A stretch of 64,000 nucleotides of DNA, taken from assembly GCF_020177265.1 (NCBI RefSeq), contig NZ_JAIVMC010000006.1, positions 296,631 to 360,630 on the forward strand. The letters run 5' to 3'. Positions 1 through 8,998 of this stretch are shown one piece after another. Below the pieces are notes generated by a model, which searched no databases, was not told the origin of the DNA, and was given only the letters and a program-made list of their open reading frames with translations. Within the stretch, counting starts at the first letter, position 1. Every line of letters starts with the position of its first letter. This DNA is from Pseudooceanicola marinus (GTDB lineage Bacteria > Pseudomonadota > Alphaproteobacteria > Rhodobacterales > Rhodobacteraceae). The translations under genes and the position numbers were made by a program.

Positions 1-2
1 CC

Positions 3-869
3 GGCCGCACCTGCCATATCCAGAACTACGTCGACGCGGATCCCGGGCCCGGTGCCCGGGACTTCACCTGCAGCCCCCTGACCTACGACGGCCACAAGGG
101 CACCGATTTCGCCCTGCCCGACCTGGCGGTCATGCGCGCCGGTGTGACAGTGCGCGCCGCCGCACCGGGCCGTGTCACCGCCCTGCGCGATGGCATGGCG
201 GACACCCCCTGGACGCCTGACAGGGACCTCGACGGCAAGGACTGCGGCAACGGGCTGGTAATCGACCATGGCGACGGTTGGGAGACACAGTACTGCCACA
301 TGGCTCGTGGCTCGCTGATGATACGCAAGGGCCAGCAGGTCGACACCGGCGCGCCTCTGGGTCGCGTGGGCCTGTCGGGGCGCAGCCAGTTTCCGCACCT
401 GCATCTGTCGCTGCGCCACGACGGCCAGGTGGTCGATCCCTTTGCCCCCGATGCCCCCGCGATCTGCGGCACGGCACCTGCGGCCCAGCTCTGGGCGGAC
501 CCGCTGTCCTATCAGCCCGGCGGGATCATCAGCACCGGCTTCCTCGACGCCCTGCCCGACTACTCTGACATCAAGGCCGGCACGGCCGCGCGCCCTGCCC
601 TGCCTGCCGACAGCCCCGCGCTGGTGCTCTGGGCCAATCTCTTCGGCGCCCGGGCCGGCGACAGGCTCTCTCTTGTCATCCACGCCCCCGACGGCCCCTT
701 CTCCCGGCAGGACATCACCCTTGACCGCACCCAGGCGCAGCTTTTCCGCGCCCATGGCAAGCGCCTGCGCGCGCCCCTCGCACCGGGTCTCTACACGGGG
801 CGGGCCACTCTGATCCGTGACGGGAAAGTCCTGTCACAGACCACCTCGCAGGTTCAGATCACCCGCTGA
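3..869 (+). CDS. M23 family metallopeptidase (5' end outside the window)
   Basis: Peptidoglycan-cleaving endopeptidase of the M23 (LytM/Duddington) family, expected to act in the periplasm. The open frame runs in from the left edge, so the start and any signal peptide are missing. The first visible residues are already part of the domain. The zinc-ligand motifs can be read: HKGTD near the start, then CHM in the middle strand, then HLHLSLRHDG, which matches the family H-x(3)-D and HxH pattern. About 120 residues of the C-terminal region, after HLHL, form a less recognisable beta-rich extension. The gene ends 168 bp before the convergent OmpA-like gene. The family call is secure; the substrate bond is not determined. 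Confidence 0.85.
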   Translation, partial: GRTCHIQNYVDADPGPGARDFTCSPLTYDGHKGTDFALPDLAVMRAGVTVRAAAPGRVTALRDGMADTPWTPDRDLDGKDCGNGLVIDHGDGWETQYCHMARGSLMIRKGQQVDTGAPLGRVGLSGRSQFPHLHLSLRHDGQVVDPFAPDAPAICGTAPAAQLWADPLSYQPGGIISTGFLDALPDYSDIKAGTAARPALPADSPALVLWANLFGARAGDRLSLVIHAPDGPFSRQDITLDRTQAQLFRAHGKRLRAPLAPGLYTGRATLIRDGKVLSQTTSQVQITR

Positions 870-907
870 CCGGCCCCACACCTGCGGCGGGGCGATGCAC
901 CATGCCG

Positions 908-980
908 CATCTTCTCTTTGCAGGAAATACCGGGGGGCGCCTCAGCCCGCTGAGACTGGGGGGCAAAGTCCCCTCCCCCG
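908..980 (-). repeat. Intergenic repeat, copy a
   Basis: Copy of the dispersed GC-rich repeat, read on the minus strand: a GGGG-ACTTTG-CCCC hairpin, a second hairpin around GAG/CTC, then CGCCCCCCGGTATTTCC followed by CAAAGAGAAG. It lies downstream of the OmpA-like gene, in the convergent gap with the M23 gene. Confidence 0.6.
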
Positions 981-1037
981 TTACGTGTCGCCTGCGGCGA
1001 AGGAAACCGCCCTCATGCCCCATGGCACGCGGTCTCC

Positions 1038-2978
1038 TCAGCGCTCGGTCAGCTTCAGCTCGATCCGCCGGTTCGCAGCCAGCGCCTCCGGGCTGTCGCC
1101 CTCTGCAATGGGCTGATATTCCCCGAACCCGTTGGCCGACAGATGCTCCGGCGCGATGCCCAGCTCGATCATGTAGCGCACGACCGACAGGGCGCGCGCC
1201 TGGCTCAGCTCCCAGTTGTCGGCGAACTCGCGACTGCCCCGCAGCGGCACCTTGTCGGTATGCCCGTCCACGCGGATGATCCAATTGATCCCCGCCGGGA
1301 TCTCGTCAGACACTTGCCGCAGGATATCCGCGATCTCGGCGATCTGGGCCCGCCCGGCGTCGGACAGCTGCGCCCGGGCCGGGGCAAACAGCACCTCGGA
1401 GGAGAAGACGAAGCGGTCGCCGACGATGCGCACACCGTCGCGCCCGGCCAGGATCTGCCGCATCCGGCCGAAGAAATCCGACCGGTACTGTTCGAGGTTC
1501 TCCGCCTCTTCCGCCAGGCGCCGCGCCTCCGCGGCCAGGCGCTCGGCCTCGGCCTCGGCGCGCTGGCGTTCGCGCCGCTCCAGCGCCGTCGCGCGCGCCA
1601 GCGCCGCGTTCAAGTCCTGGCCCAGGCTTTCGATCTGCACCTGGCTGGCAGCCTCGCGGGCCTTGTAGTCATCCAGAAGCGCCTGAAGCGAGCCGAGCTG
1701 CGTGCGCAGCGCCGCGACCTGCTGGTTCAGTACGGCAGCCCGGCGCTGACTTTCGGCCGACTTGGCTTCTTCCGCCTCCAGGGCCGCATTCGACTCGGCC
1801 AGCAGCGCCGCACGCTGTTCGGCCTCGCTCAACTGTTCTGTGGCCTGCTGTTCCGCGGCCAACTGCCGGGCCAGGGCCGCGGCCAATTGATCGCGCAGCG
1901 CCTCGCGGTCGGTCTCCGCGGCGGCAACTTCGCTCTCGGCCTCCTCCTGGGCGGCCAGTGCGGCCGCGAGCCGCGCGCGCAGGGCGGCCTCGTCACTATC
2001 CTCGCGCTCTGCCTCCAGCGCCGTGCGGGTCGTCTCCAGCTCATCACGCAGCGCCGTCAGCGCGCCCTCTGCGGCGCCGGCCTGGGCCTGGGCCTCATCC
2101 CGCGCCAGCAGGGCGGCGGCCAGGCGCAGGTCCAGATCCTCCTGCGCCGCCTCGGCGGCGGCCAGCAGGGTCAGCGTCTCTTCGGCCTCGCGGCGTTGTT
2201 CCTCCAGCGCCAGGGTCATCGCCGTCAGCTCATCCTGGGCGTTCTCCAGCCGCTCACGCAGGGCGCGGGCCGCCTCGGCCTCGGCCAGGCGGGCGGCCTC
2301 CTCCTCGGACAGCTGGGCCTGGGCCTCGTCCAGCTCGTCCGACAGGCTGCCCGCCAGGGTCCGGGCATCATCCCGTTCGCTGCGCAGGCTCTCGATCAGG
2401 GCCTCCAGCGCCTCGCGCCGGGCGGCGGCCAGGCGGGCCGCCTCCTCGCCGGCGTCGATTTCGTCCCGCGCCTGGGCCAGGGCCAGTTGCAGGCTTTCCT
2501 GCTCGCCGATCAGGCGCTCCTGCTCGGCCTGCAGATCCGCGATCTGGCCACGCGCCTCGGTTTGCTGTGCCAGAAGGCCGGCCACCTGGGCCTCGAACTC
2601 AGTGATGCGGCCCTCGGCCGCCTCCAGCGAGGCCTCGGCACTGTCGCGTTCCTGGGTCAGCGAGGCGATCAGCGCAGCCTGCTGGTCCAGCCGTGCGTCG
2701 CGATCATCCAGCGTGGCGGTCAGCGTGCCCACCTCCTCGGTCAGCCGCTCGGTCCGGTCCCGTTCCAGCCCCAGGGCCTGGCTCAGCGCAGCCAGGTCCG
2801 AGGTCAGCTCATCCAGCTCGCTTTCCTGGCCGGTGATGGTTTCCTGCAGGGTGAACTGCACGATCATGAAGATCGTCAGCACGAACATCAGCACCATCAG
2901 CAGACCGGTCATCGCATCGACGAAGCCGGGCCAGATATTGGCCTGCAGCCGGGCGCCGGATCTGCGGGTCAGCGCCAT
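1038..2978 (-). CDS. MotB-like OmpA-domain protein with long periplasmic coiled coil
   Basis: Membrane-anchored peptidoglycan-binding subunit of a MotA/ExbB-type ion-driven complex. The 646-residue protein has one N-terminal membrane helix at about residues 20-43. This is preceded by WPGFVDAM, whose Asp sits where MotB and ExbD carry the proton-binding aspartate. Residues of about 45-500 are an almost unbroken Glu/Ala/Arg/Leu-rich coiled coil. The last 130 residues form an OmpA domain (VDGHTD, NWELSQARA, ANRRIELKL). MotB itself has only a short linker, so this spacer is very long. The ATG lies 3 bp after the stop of the ExbB-like gene, which implies translational coupling. The function is not known to me; envelope integrity or cell division is a guess. 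Confidence 0.8.
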   Translation of the reverse strand: MALTRRSGARLQANIWPGFVDAMTGLLMVLMFVLTIFMIVQFTLQETITGQESELDELTSDLAALSQALGLERDRTERLTEEVGTLTATLDDRDARLDQQAALIASLTQERDSAEASLEAAEGRITEFEAQVAGLLAQQTEARGQIADLQAEQERLIGEQESLQLALAQARDEIDAGEEAARLAAARREALEALIESLRSERDDARTLAGSLSDELDEAQAQLSEEEAARLAEAEAARALRERLENAQDELTAMTLALEEQRREAEETLTLLAAAEAAQEDLDLRLAAALLARDEAQAQAGAAEGALTALRDELETTRTALEAEREDSDEAALRARLAAALAAQEEAESEVAAAETDREALRDQLAAALARQLAAEQQATEQLSEAEQRAALLAESNAALEAEEAKSAESQRRAAVLNQQVAALRTQLGSLQALLDDYKAREAASQVQIESLGQDLNAALARATALERRERQRAEAEAERLAAEARRLAEEAENLEQYRSDFFGRMRQILAGRDGVRIVGDRFVFSSEVLFAPARAQLSDAGRAQIAEIADILRQVSDEIPAGINWIIRVDGHTDKVPLRGSREFADNWELSQARALSVVRYMIELGIAPEHLSANGFGEYQPIAEGDSPEALAANRRIELKLTER

Positions 2979-2981
2979 GGG

Positions 2982-4181
2982 TCACTCGTCCCGATCATCG
3001 CTGTGATGGTGGCTGACCTGGGCGCGTTGCCCCTGGGCGATCAGGCGCGAGAGGGAGGCGATGTCGGTGCGCAGCTCGGCCATCGTCTCATGCCGACCGG
3101 CGCTGATCTCCTCCAGGATGCGCAACAACTGCACGTCCATGGACCGCAGGCGCATCCGGCTTTCGGCGTCCAGCCCTTCGGCCATGCCCTGTTCCACCAG
3201 TTTTTCCAGCAGCGCGTCCTGGCTGTCGGCCACGCGGGTCATGGCATCGGCCATCTGCCCGCCGGAACTGTTCTGCGCCGCCATCCGGTCGGTCAGACGT
3301 TCGATCGTGTCGGCCAGGGTCGAAAGCTTCGCATCGACCTCGGCCCGGGCGGCGTCGGAGCGGGCAAACATCTCCTGCATGCGGGCCATCTGTTCACCCA
3401 TATTGTCCAGCACCGACACCAGCATCGACTCGTCCGCGCCGCCGTCGCTGTCGGACAGGCCGACGCGGGTGATCGTCGACATCCACTCTTCCAGCTCGCG
3501 GTAGAAGCGGTTCTGGCCATGGCCGGCGAACAGCTCCAGAAGGCCCACGATCAGCGACCCCGCCAGACCGATCAGCGAGGAGGCAAAGGCCACGCCCATC
3601 CCGCCTAGTTGCGCCTCCAGCCCGGTCATCAGCCGGTCGAAGACCGAGGTCGCGCCCTCGTCCGCGCCGGGCGCGAGAGAGCGGATCGTGTCCACCACCG
3701 CCGGCACGGTGGTCGCCAGCCCGTAGAAGGTGCCCAGAAGGCCGAGGAAGATCAGTAGCGAGGTGATGTAGCGGGTGATCTCCCGCGCCTCGTCGATCCG
3801 GGTCGCCACGGATTCCAGGATCGAGGTGGCCGAGCTGGACGAAATCTGCAACCGCCGGTCGCGCTGGCCCAGCAGGGTGGCCAGCGGGGTCAACAGGCGC
3901 GGCGCGCGCCCCGCCTCTTCGGGGTTGCCGCCGGCAAAGCGTTCGATCCAGCGCACCGAGGAGATCAGCTGTGCCACCTGCCAGAAGCAAGCCAGCACGC
4001 CCAGGACGAAGACGAAGGCGATGAAACCGTTCAGATAGGGGTTGGCCTCGAACACCGGCAGAAGCTGCGGCGCGACGAAAACGCTGCCGGCTGCGCACAA
4101 TCCCAGCACGACGAGCATCAGCAGGATCTGGCGGATGGGTTGGGAAAACTGCGGGGCGTTCTCGCCCTCACCATGAGCCAT
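2982..4181 (-). CDS. MotA/TolQ/ExbB-like proton channel protein with coiled-coil tail
   Basis: Stator-type membrane protein, partner of the MotB-like gene 3 bp downstream. Four hydrophobic segments are seen: two near the N-terminus (about residues 17-37 and 47-68) and two flanking the channel core (about 140-160 and 195-217). The core carries FLGLLGTFYGLA and GGMGVAFASSLIGLAGS, typical of the TolQ/ExbB/MotA superfamily. About 150 residues after the last helix are charged and heptad-like, predicted to be a cytoplasmic coiled coil. I start at the ATG giving MAHGEG (399 aa); the frame extends to a TTG at 4229, but those extra residues look non-coding. The domain call is solid; the cellular role is unknown. 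Confidence 0.8.
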   Translation of the reverse strand: MAHGEGENAPQFSQPIRQILLMLVVLGLCAAGSVFVAPQLLPVFEANPYLNGFIAFVFVLGVLACFWQVAQLISSVRWIERFAGGNPEEAGRAPRLLTPLATLLGQRDRRLQISSSSATSILESVATRIDEAREITRYITSLLIFLGLLGTFYGLATTVPAVVDTIRSLAPGADEGATSVFDRLMTGLEAQLGGMGVAFASSLIGLAGSLIVGLLELFAGHGQNRFYRELEEWMSTITRVGLSDSDGGADESMLVSVLDNMGEQMARMQEMFARSDAARAEVDAKLSTLADTIERLTDRMAAQNSSGGQMADAMTRVADSQDALLEKLVEQGMAEGLDAESRMRLRSMDVQLLRILEEISAGRHETMAELRTDIASLSRLIAQGQRAQVSHHHSDDRDE

Positions 4182-4249
4182 CAGGACGGTCCGCGATCTG
4201 GGTTTCGATTGGCCCGACCATAGGTGCAATCGCCTTGCGGGAAAAGGAC

Positions 4250-4780
4250 TTATCCGCGCAAATTGCGGACCCGCGCGGCCAGCCAGGTCAATTCGTCATC
4301 AGCCAGTCCCAGCTCTTCGAGATGGGCGGCAGTGTTGTAGAGATATTCGGCATTGGGGCCCATTCCGCCATGAGCATGGGCGATCACCTGGGCCTGGATC
4401 TCCAGCGGCAGGCCGCCGCAATACTGCACGTGGGTCGGGTCCATGACGTAGACCAGCGCCTCCACCGCGCGGCCATCCACCAGCTCGACGTCCAGGTGTT
4501 TCTCGACATAGGCCGAGGAGACCAGCTCGCGTTCGCGCAGGTAGGCCAGCACCGTCTCTTCCTCATCCTCGGCCACGCGCAGGGCCAGCCCGGTACAGCC
4601 CGCGCCCTCCTCCGGGTCGAGCGCCAGCACCAGCCCCGGCTCCGCCTCCGAGCCGCGATGGTGGATCGAAGTCATGCAGAAGCTGCGCCGGTAGTCGGGC
4701 AGATAGGCCACCACCCGTTCCACCGGGTCGAACCCCGGTTTCCACAGCAGCGAACCATACCCGAACACCCACATCGACAT
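4250..4780 (-). CDS. ChaC-like gamma-glutamylcyclotransferase
   Basis: 176-residue protein of the ChaC/GGCT-like fold, expected to be cytoplasmic. It carries the family N-terminal substrate loop FGYGSLLWKPGFD, and later YCGG and NAEYLYNTAAHLEELG, which are typical of bacterial ChaC proteins. ChaC enzymes release 5-oxoproline from glutathione. The start giving MSMWVFGYG is preceded at a good distance by AAAGGA, while the open frame continues upstream without sense. The gene follows the ExbB/OmpA pair's promoter region and is divergent from the DUF2125 gene, with a 62 bp gap. Substrate preference cannot be read from the sequence. Confidence 0.85.
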   Translation of the reverse strand: MSMWVFGYGSLLWKPGFDPVERVVAYLPDYRRSFCMTSIHHRGSEAEPGLVLALDPEEGAGCTGLALRVAEDEEETVLAYLRERELVSSAYVEKHLDVELVDGRAVEALVYVMDPTHVQYCGGLPLEIQAQVIAHAHGGMGPNAEYLYNTAAHLEELGLADDELTWLAARVRNLRG

Positions 4781-4842
4781 GACTTTTCCTTTCTTCACAC
4801 CACTTATAAACACGAGCCGGAGCCTGAGTTGAAGGGGGGGCC

Positions 4843-5835
4843 ATGAAGCGCCTGCTGATCGTCGTTGTCGTCGCCGCCCTGCTATGGTCGGGCTACTGGG
4901 TGCTGGGCGCCATCGGGGCCAAGCGGGGCCTGGAAAGCTGGATGGAGGCGCGCCGGGCCGAAGGCTGGCAGGCGGATTACGCCGAGTTTTCCCTGCGCGG
5001 CTATCCCAATCGCTTCGACGCCCTGTGGGAGAACCTGGCCCTTGCCGATCCCGGCACCGGGCTGGCGGTCGAGATGCCGCGCTTCGGCCTCTATGCCCTG
5101 TCCTGGAAACCCGGCCACCTGATCGCCGTCTGGCCGGACCGGTTCGATTTCCGCAGCCCCGAAGAGAGGTTTTCGCTGTCGAACGACGATCTACGCGCCT
5201 CACTGCGCGTCACCCCGGGGCCGCTGCTGGAGTTGCAGCGCGCACAGCTGACGGGCCAGACCCTGGTGCTGTCGGGGGCCACCGAAGCCGCGATGGACAG
5301 CCTCAGCCTCGCCATGGCGCAGGACGATGGGGACGACAGCCGCTATCGCCTGGGATTGGCCGCCGAGGGCCTGTCCCTGCCCCTCTCCGTGGCCGACTGG
5401 CTGCAGGCCGACGGGCTGCCGCAGTCGATGCGCGAGCTGCGGCTGGATGCCGACGTGACCTTCACCCGTCCCTGGGACCTGCGCGCCCTGGAAGAGGCGC
5501 GACCGCAGCCCACTCGGGTGGAACTGCACCTCGCCCGCGCCGCCTGGGGGGAGCTGCTGTTGCAGGTCACCGCCGATCTGGACGTGAATGCGCGCGGGCT
5601 CTTGTCGGGCGAGGCCCATGTGCAGGCCCGCCAGTGGCAGCAGATGTTGCAGATGGCCGTGGCCGCCGGCGCCGTGCCGGAGGAGATGGCCGGCAGCATC
5701 GAACAGGGCCTGTCGATGATGGCCGGCGCCAGTGGCAACCCGAACTCGCTGGACCTGACGCTGACCCTGCGCGAGGGGCGGATCTGGGCCGGGCTGATCC
5801 CGCTGGGGCCCGCGCCGGTGTTGCGCCTGCGCTGA
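4843..5835 (+). CDS. DUF2125 domain-containing protein
   Basis: 330-residue protein with an N-terminal membrane anchor or signal helix (residues 4-24, after MKRLL), then a beta-rich periplasmic body. The stretches WMEARRAEGWQADYAEFSLRG and the following YPNRFDALWENLALADP match the DUF2125 family common in Rhizobiales and Rhodobacterales. No catalytic motif is visible and the function of the family is not known to me. A run of seven G just before the ATG serves as the ribosome binding site. The gene is monocistronic and is followed at 30 bp by a repeat-like GC-rich element. Confidence 0.8.
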   Translation: MKRLLIVVVVAALLWSGYWVLGAIGAKRGLESWMEARRAEGWQADYAEFSLRGYPNRFDALWENLALADPGTGLAVEMPRFGLYALSWKPGHLIAVWPDRFDFRSPEERFSLSNDDLRASLRVTPGPLLELQRAQLTGQTLVLSGATEAAMDSLSLAMAQDDGDDSRYRLGLAAEGLSLPLSVADWLQADGLPQSMRELRLDADVTFTRPWDLRALEEARPQPTRVELHLARAAWGELLLQVTADLDVNARGLLSGEAHVQARQWQQMLQMAVAAGAVPEEMAGSIEQGLSMMAGASGNPNSLDLTLTLREGRIWAGLIPLGPAPVLRLR

Positions 5836-5864
5836 GGGTTGTTCCGCCCCCGCTGTGCGCAGAC

Positions 5865-5898
5865 GAGGCCTCCGGCGGAGATATCTGGGACAGGGGCA
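5865..5898 (+). repeat. Intergenic repeat, divergent copy b
   Basis: Short element GAGGCCTCCGGCGGAGATATC followed by TGGGACAGGGGCA, placed just after the DUF2125 stop. It has a CCTCCGGCGGAG hairpin and a GATAT core, a variant of the GAGTATTTC core of the other copies. Membership in the same family is an inference. Confidence 0.4.
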
Positions 5899-5916
5899 CG
5901 GCGCCTCTGGCGAGGA

Positions 5917-6789
5917 TCAGCGGCAGTAGGAGCCGCTGCGGTAGCGCGCCGTGTCGAAGTGGAAGTGATCGCGATGCAACGCGTTGGCCTCCGGTCCCAG
6001 GACCGTGCCGAAGGGGCCGCAGGCGCTGGCATGGGCCGCCTTGAGAATGCGCCCTTCGCGCCCGTTCGACCAGTCGTCCAGCACCACCAGCTCCTTGCCG
6101 TCGTTGAGCTCGATCGCGGCGATGTCCACGGCGCGGCCCTTGCCGTGTTCCGAGATCCGCGCGCCCTTGCGGTTGTTGCGCGGTCGGCAAGCGTAGTGGG
6201 CCACCACGCGCAACTCGCGCACGCCGCCGCCATAGCGTTTCACCGCCGGTCGCAGCCCGCCCTCGACCCAGGATTTCAGCGCCTGCGCCGTACCGCAGTC
6301 CATCACCGCATGGGTCGACAGCGCCACGCCCGAGACCGATTGCAGCCGCACCGCCTGATCGACGCCACAGCCCGAGGTGTCAGAAGGGACCCGCCCAATG
6401 GCCACCCCCTGCAGCGCAAGATCGCCGCAGACCGCCCCCTGCTGGCGCAGCGCGGCCACCCGGCGGCCCTGCTGCACCACCGTGGCAGGCCGCAGGTGCG
6501 GGCGCAGGGCGACGCGCGGCGCGGTGTCGGGGTCCGGCAGGCGGCGTGTCACGCCAAGCGTTTCCGCCCGTCCGGGATCGCGGGCGGCCGAAAGCGCCTG
6601 CAGCGCCACCTCATGGGCAATGTCGCGTTGCACGAAGATCTCGGCCGGCAGCACCATGCCGCGCACCACCTGACCGCGCGCCACAGGGCGCAGTGAGGCG
6701 TCGGGGGCCAGTTCTGCCGCGCCGGGCCCGCCCGCCAGCAGCGTGCCGGCGAGGCAGGCGGCGGCGATCCGGGCGGCGCGGCGGATCAT
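5917..6789 (-). CDS. Extensin family protein (extensin-like C-terminal domain)
   Basis: 290-residue exported protein. It opens with a signal peptide ([21 protein letters not shown]). The C-terminal half is the extensin-like domain of PF06904: cysteines in MDCGTA, YACRPRNN, ACGPFG and the terminal YCR, plus the polar motifs ISEHGKGRAVDI and LHRDHFHFD. The H/D-rich motifs resemble the metal-binding site of D-Ala-D-Ala peptidase-like (M15) folds, so a cell-wall hydrolase role is plausible but unproven here. Its ATG overlaps the stop of the tyrA-like gene by 4 bp, making it the last gene of a hisC-tyrA-extensin operon. Confidence 0.85.
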   Translation of the reverse strand: MIRRAARIAAACLAGTLLAGGPGAAELAPDASLRPVARGQVVRGMVLPAEIFVQRDIAHEVALQALSAARDPGRAETLGVTRRLPDPDTAPRVALRPHLRPATVVQQGRRVAALRQQGAVCGDLALQGVAIGRVPSDTSGCGVDQAVRLQSVSGVALSTHAVMDCGTAQALKSWVEGGLRPAVKRYGGGVRELRVVAHYACRPRNNRKGARISEHGKGRAVDIAAIELNDGKELVVLDDWSNGREGRILKAAHASACGPFGTVLGPEANALHRDHFHFDTARYRSGSYCR

Positions 6790-7700
6790 TTCCGGGTGGT
6801 CCCGCGGCCAAAGTCGGGCGCAGCGGTATCCTGGCCAGCCTCGATGATCCCACGCCGAATGGCCCGGGTACGGGTGAAGTAATCGAACAGCAGGTCGCCG
6901 TCGTCGCGCCGGATCGCGCGTTGCAGCCGGAACAGCTCTTCGGTGAAACGTTGCAGGATTTCCAGCGTCGCTTCCTTGTTGGACAGGAAGACATCACGCC
7001 ACATGGTCGGGTCCGAGGCCGCGATCCGGGTGAAATCCCGGAACCCGGCGGCGGAATACTTGATGACCTCGCTGTCGGTCACCCGGCGCAGGTCATCGGC
7101 CACGCCGACCATCGTATAGGCAATGAGGTGGGGCGTGTGGCTGGTCACCGCCAGCACCAGGTCGTGGTGCTCGGGATCCATCTCCTCCACATGGGCGCCC
7201 ATGCCTTCCCAGAAGGCGCGCAGCCCCGCCAGCGCCTGGGGATCAGGCGTGCCCGCGGGCACCAGCAGGCACCAGCGGTTGTCGAACAGCTCGGCGAAAC
7301 CGGCGCGGGGGCCGGAATGTTCGGTGCCCGCCAGCGGGTGCGCGGGAATGAAATGCACGCCCTCGGGCAGATGCGGTGCCACGGCCTTGACCACGGCGCC
7401 CTTGACCGAGCCGGTGTCCGACAGCACGGCGCCCGCTTTCAGGTGGGGCGCGATCTCCTCGGCCACCTGGCCCATGGCGCCCACGGGCACCGCCAGGATC
7501 ACCAGGTCGGCGCCGCTGACGGCCTCGGCCAGGCTGTCGCAAATCACGTCGCCCAACCCGATCTCGCGCGCCGTGGCGCGGGCCTCGTCGGACAGGTCGT
7601 AGCCCCGGATCTCTCCGGCCAGGCCGCCGCGCTTCGCCGCGTGAATGATGGAAGAGGCGATCAGCCCCAGACCCACCAGGGTCACCGTGCCGTAGATCAT
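6786..7700 (-). CDS. Prephenate/arogenate dehydrogenase family protein (TyrA-type)
   Basis: NAD(P)-dependent oxidative decarboxylation step of tyrosine synthesis, cytoplasmic. The 304-residue protein starts [17 protein letters not shown], giving the dinucleotide-binding GxGxxxS motif. It carries [18 protein letters not shown] and [11 protein letters not shown], diagnostic motifs of prephenate dehydrogenases. I chose the ATG at 7700 because it overlaps the hisC stop as ATGA and opens directly on the Rossmann strand; the frame extends another 28 unlikely residues. The hisC-tyrA pairing is common in alphaproteobacteria, where the HisC-type aminotransferase can serve aromatic amino acid synthesis too. 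Confidence 0.92.
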   Translation of the reverse strand: MIYGTVTLVGLGLIASSIIHAAKRGGLAGEIRGYDLSDEARATAREIGLGDVICDSLAEAVSGADLVILAVPVGAMGQVAEEIAPHLKAGAVLSDTGSVKGAVVKAVAPHLPEGVHFIPAHPLAGTEHSGPRAGFAELFDNRWCLLVPAGTPDPQALAGLRAFWEGMGAHVEEMDPEHHDLVLAVTSHTPHLIAYTMVGVADDLRRVTDSEVIKYSAAGFRDFTRIAASDPTMWRDVFLSNKEATLEILQRFTEELFRLQRAIRRDDGDLLFDYFTRTRAIRRGIIEAGQDTAAPDFGRGTTRK

Positions 7701-8788
7701 GCCCGCTCTCCGGCCTTGAACTGGCCGATGGCATGGGCAACGCGGCGGCAGGCGGATTCGTCGCCCACGGTGATGCGCAGGCAATTGGGCAGGTTGTAAC
7801 CCGCCACCTGGCGCACGATCAGGCCGCGGGACTTCAGGTAGGCGTCACAGTCCTGCGCCTCCTCCGGGCTGTCGAACCGGGCGAGGATGAAATTCGCATG
7901 GCTCGGGTCCGAGGGCACGCCGTGATCGGCCAGCGCCTTGGCCAGCCAGTCGCGCAGACGCGCGTTGTCGGTCCGCGACTTGGTCACATGGGCCTGGTCG
8001 TTCATCGCCGCCGTGGCCGCGGCCAGCTGGGCGTTGGACAGGTTGAACGGCTGGCGGATGCGGTTCAGCACGTCCACGATTTCCTGCGGTCCATAGCCCC
8101 AGCCGATCCGCAGGCCACCCAGGCCATAAATCTTGGAGAAGGTACGCGTCATCACCACGTTCGAGCGGGCATCGACCAGCCCGGCGCCGCCGTCGAAGCC
8201 CTGGACGTATTCCGCATAGGCGCCGTCCAGAACCAGCAGCGCGCCCTCGGGCAGGGCATCGGCCAGCCGCGCCACCTGGGCGCCGCCGATCATGGTACCG
8301 GTCGGGTTGTTCGGATTGGCGATGAAAACGATCTTGGTGCGTTCGCTCAGACCCGCGATCAGTTTGTCCACATCAGTCGTGCGTTCGGTCTCCTCGACCT
8401 CGACGGGCGTGGCGCCGGCGGCATGGGCGCAGATGCGGTACATGCCGAAACCGTGTTCGGTGAACAGCACCTCGTCGCCCGGCCCGGCATAGGCCTGGCA
8501 GATCCACTGCAGCACCTCGTCGGAGCCGACCCCGCAGATCACCCGCGCCGGATCCAGCCCGTGGTGCGAGGCAATCGCCTGGCGCAGATCGGCGTGATCC
8601 GTCGACGGGTAGCGGTGCAGATCATGCACGGCCCGCAGGAACGCCTCCTTCGCCGGATCGCCTGCCCCGTAGGGATTTTCATTCGACGAAAGCTTCACCG
8701 CATCGCTCACGCCCTCGACCTTGGAGGCGCCACCGACGTAGAGCGCGATCTCCATGATCCCGGGCTGCGGCTGAATCTTCTGTGTCAT
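7697..8788 (-). CDS. hisC: Histidinol-phosphate aminotransferase (class I/II PLP enzyme)
   Basis: PLP-dependent aminotransferase of the HisC family, converting imidazole acetol-phosphate to histidinol-phosphate in the cytoplasm. It probably also acts on aromatic substrates, given its tyrA neighbour. The 363-residue length is normal. Visible motifs: [10 protein letters not shown] near the N-terminus, [33 protein letters not shown], and the PLP lysine in [22 protein letters not shown]. It is the first gene of a three-gene minus-strand operon with tyrA and the extensin gene, joined by 4 bp overlaps. The 210 bp upstream hold the rplKA terminator. Confidence 0.92.
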   Translation of the reverse strand: MTQKIQPQPGIMEIALYVGGASKVEGVSDAVKLSSNENPYGAGDPAKEAFLRAVHDLHRYPSTDHADLRQAIASHHGLDPARVICGVGSDEVLQWICQAYAGPGDEVLFTEHGFGMYRICAHAAGATPVEVEETERTTDVDKLIAGLSERTKIVFIANPNNPTGTMIGGAQVARLADALPEGALLVLDGAYAEYVQGFDGGAGLVDARSNVVMTRTFSKIYGLGGLRIGWGYGPQEIVDVLNRIRQPFNLSNAQLAAATAAMNDQAHVTKSRTDNARLRDWLAKALADHGVPSDPSHANFILARFDSPEEAQDCDAYLKSRGLIVRQVAGYNLPNCLRITVGDESACRRVAHAIGQFKAGERA

Positions 8789-8947
8789 TGTCTCACCTCT
8801 GCACCAATCCCGCTTCTAGCCGCCGTGCCAAAGCAAGGAAAGATGAAGTTTTTACGCAGGCGGGTGCCGGGCATGATCCGTGGCAGAATGACCGCGACTC
8901 GGGACCGGTGCGGCGCCCCCCTGCCCGGCGACAAACCTGCTGAGACG

Positions 8948-8978
8948 AAAAAGGGCGGCCCCGCAGGACCGCCCTTTT
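8948..8978 (-). terminator. Rho-independent terminator of rplK-rplA
   Basis: Perfect 10 bp stem (AAAAGGGCGG pairing with CCGCCCTTTT) with a 10-base loop, followed by a T-run on the minus strand, 20 bp after the rplA stop. It ends the ribosomal transcript before hisC. Confidence 0.85.
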
Positions 8979-8998
8979 CAATTCCGTTCCGGGGTCGC

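Noticed and set aside
1038..4181. The MotA/MotB-like pair as part of a Zorya anti-phage system
   Set aside because: The motor pair is suggestive, but no ZorC, ZorD or ZorE-like gene (helicase or nuclease) lies next to it, and the neighbours are housekeeping genes.
4182..4229. TTG at 4229 as the start of the ExbB-like protein
   Set aside because: The 16 added residues look random, and the family-like sequence begins at the ATG at 4181.
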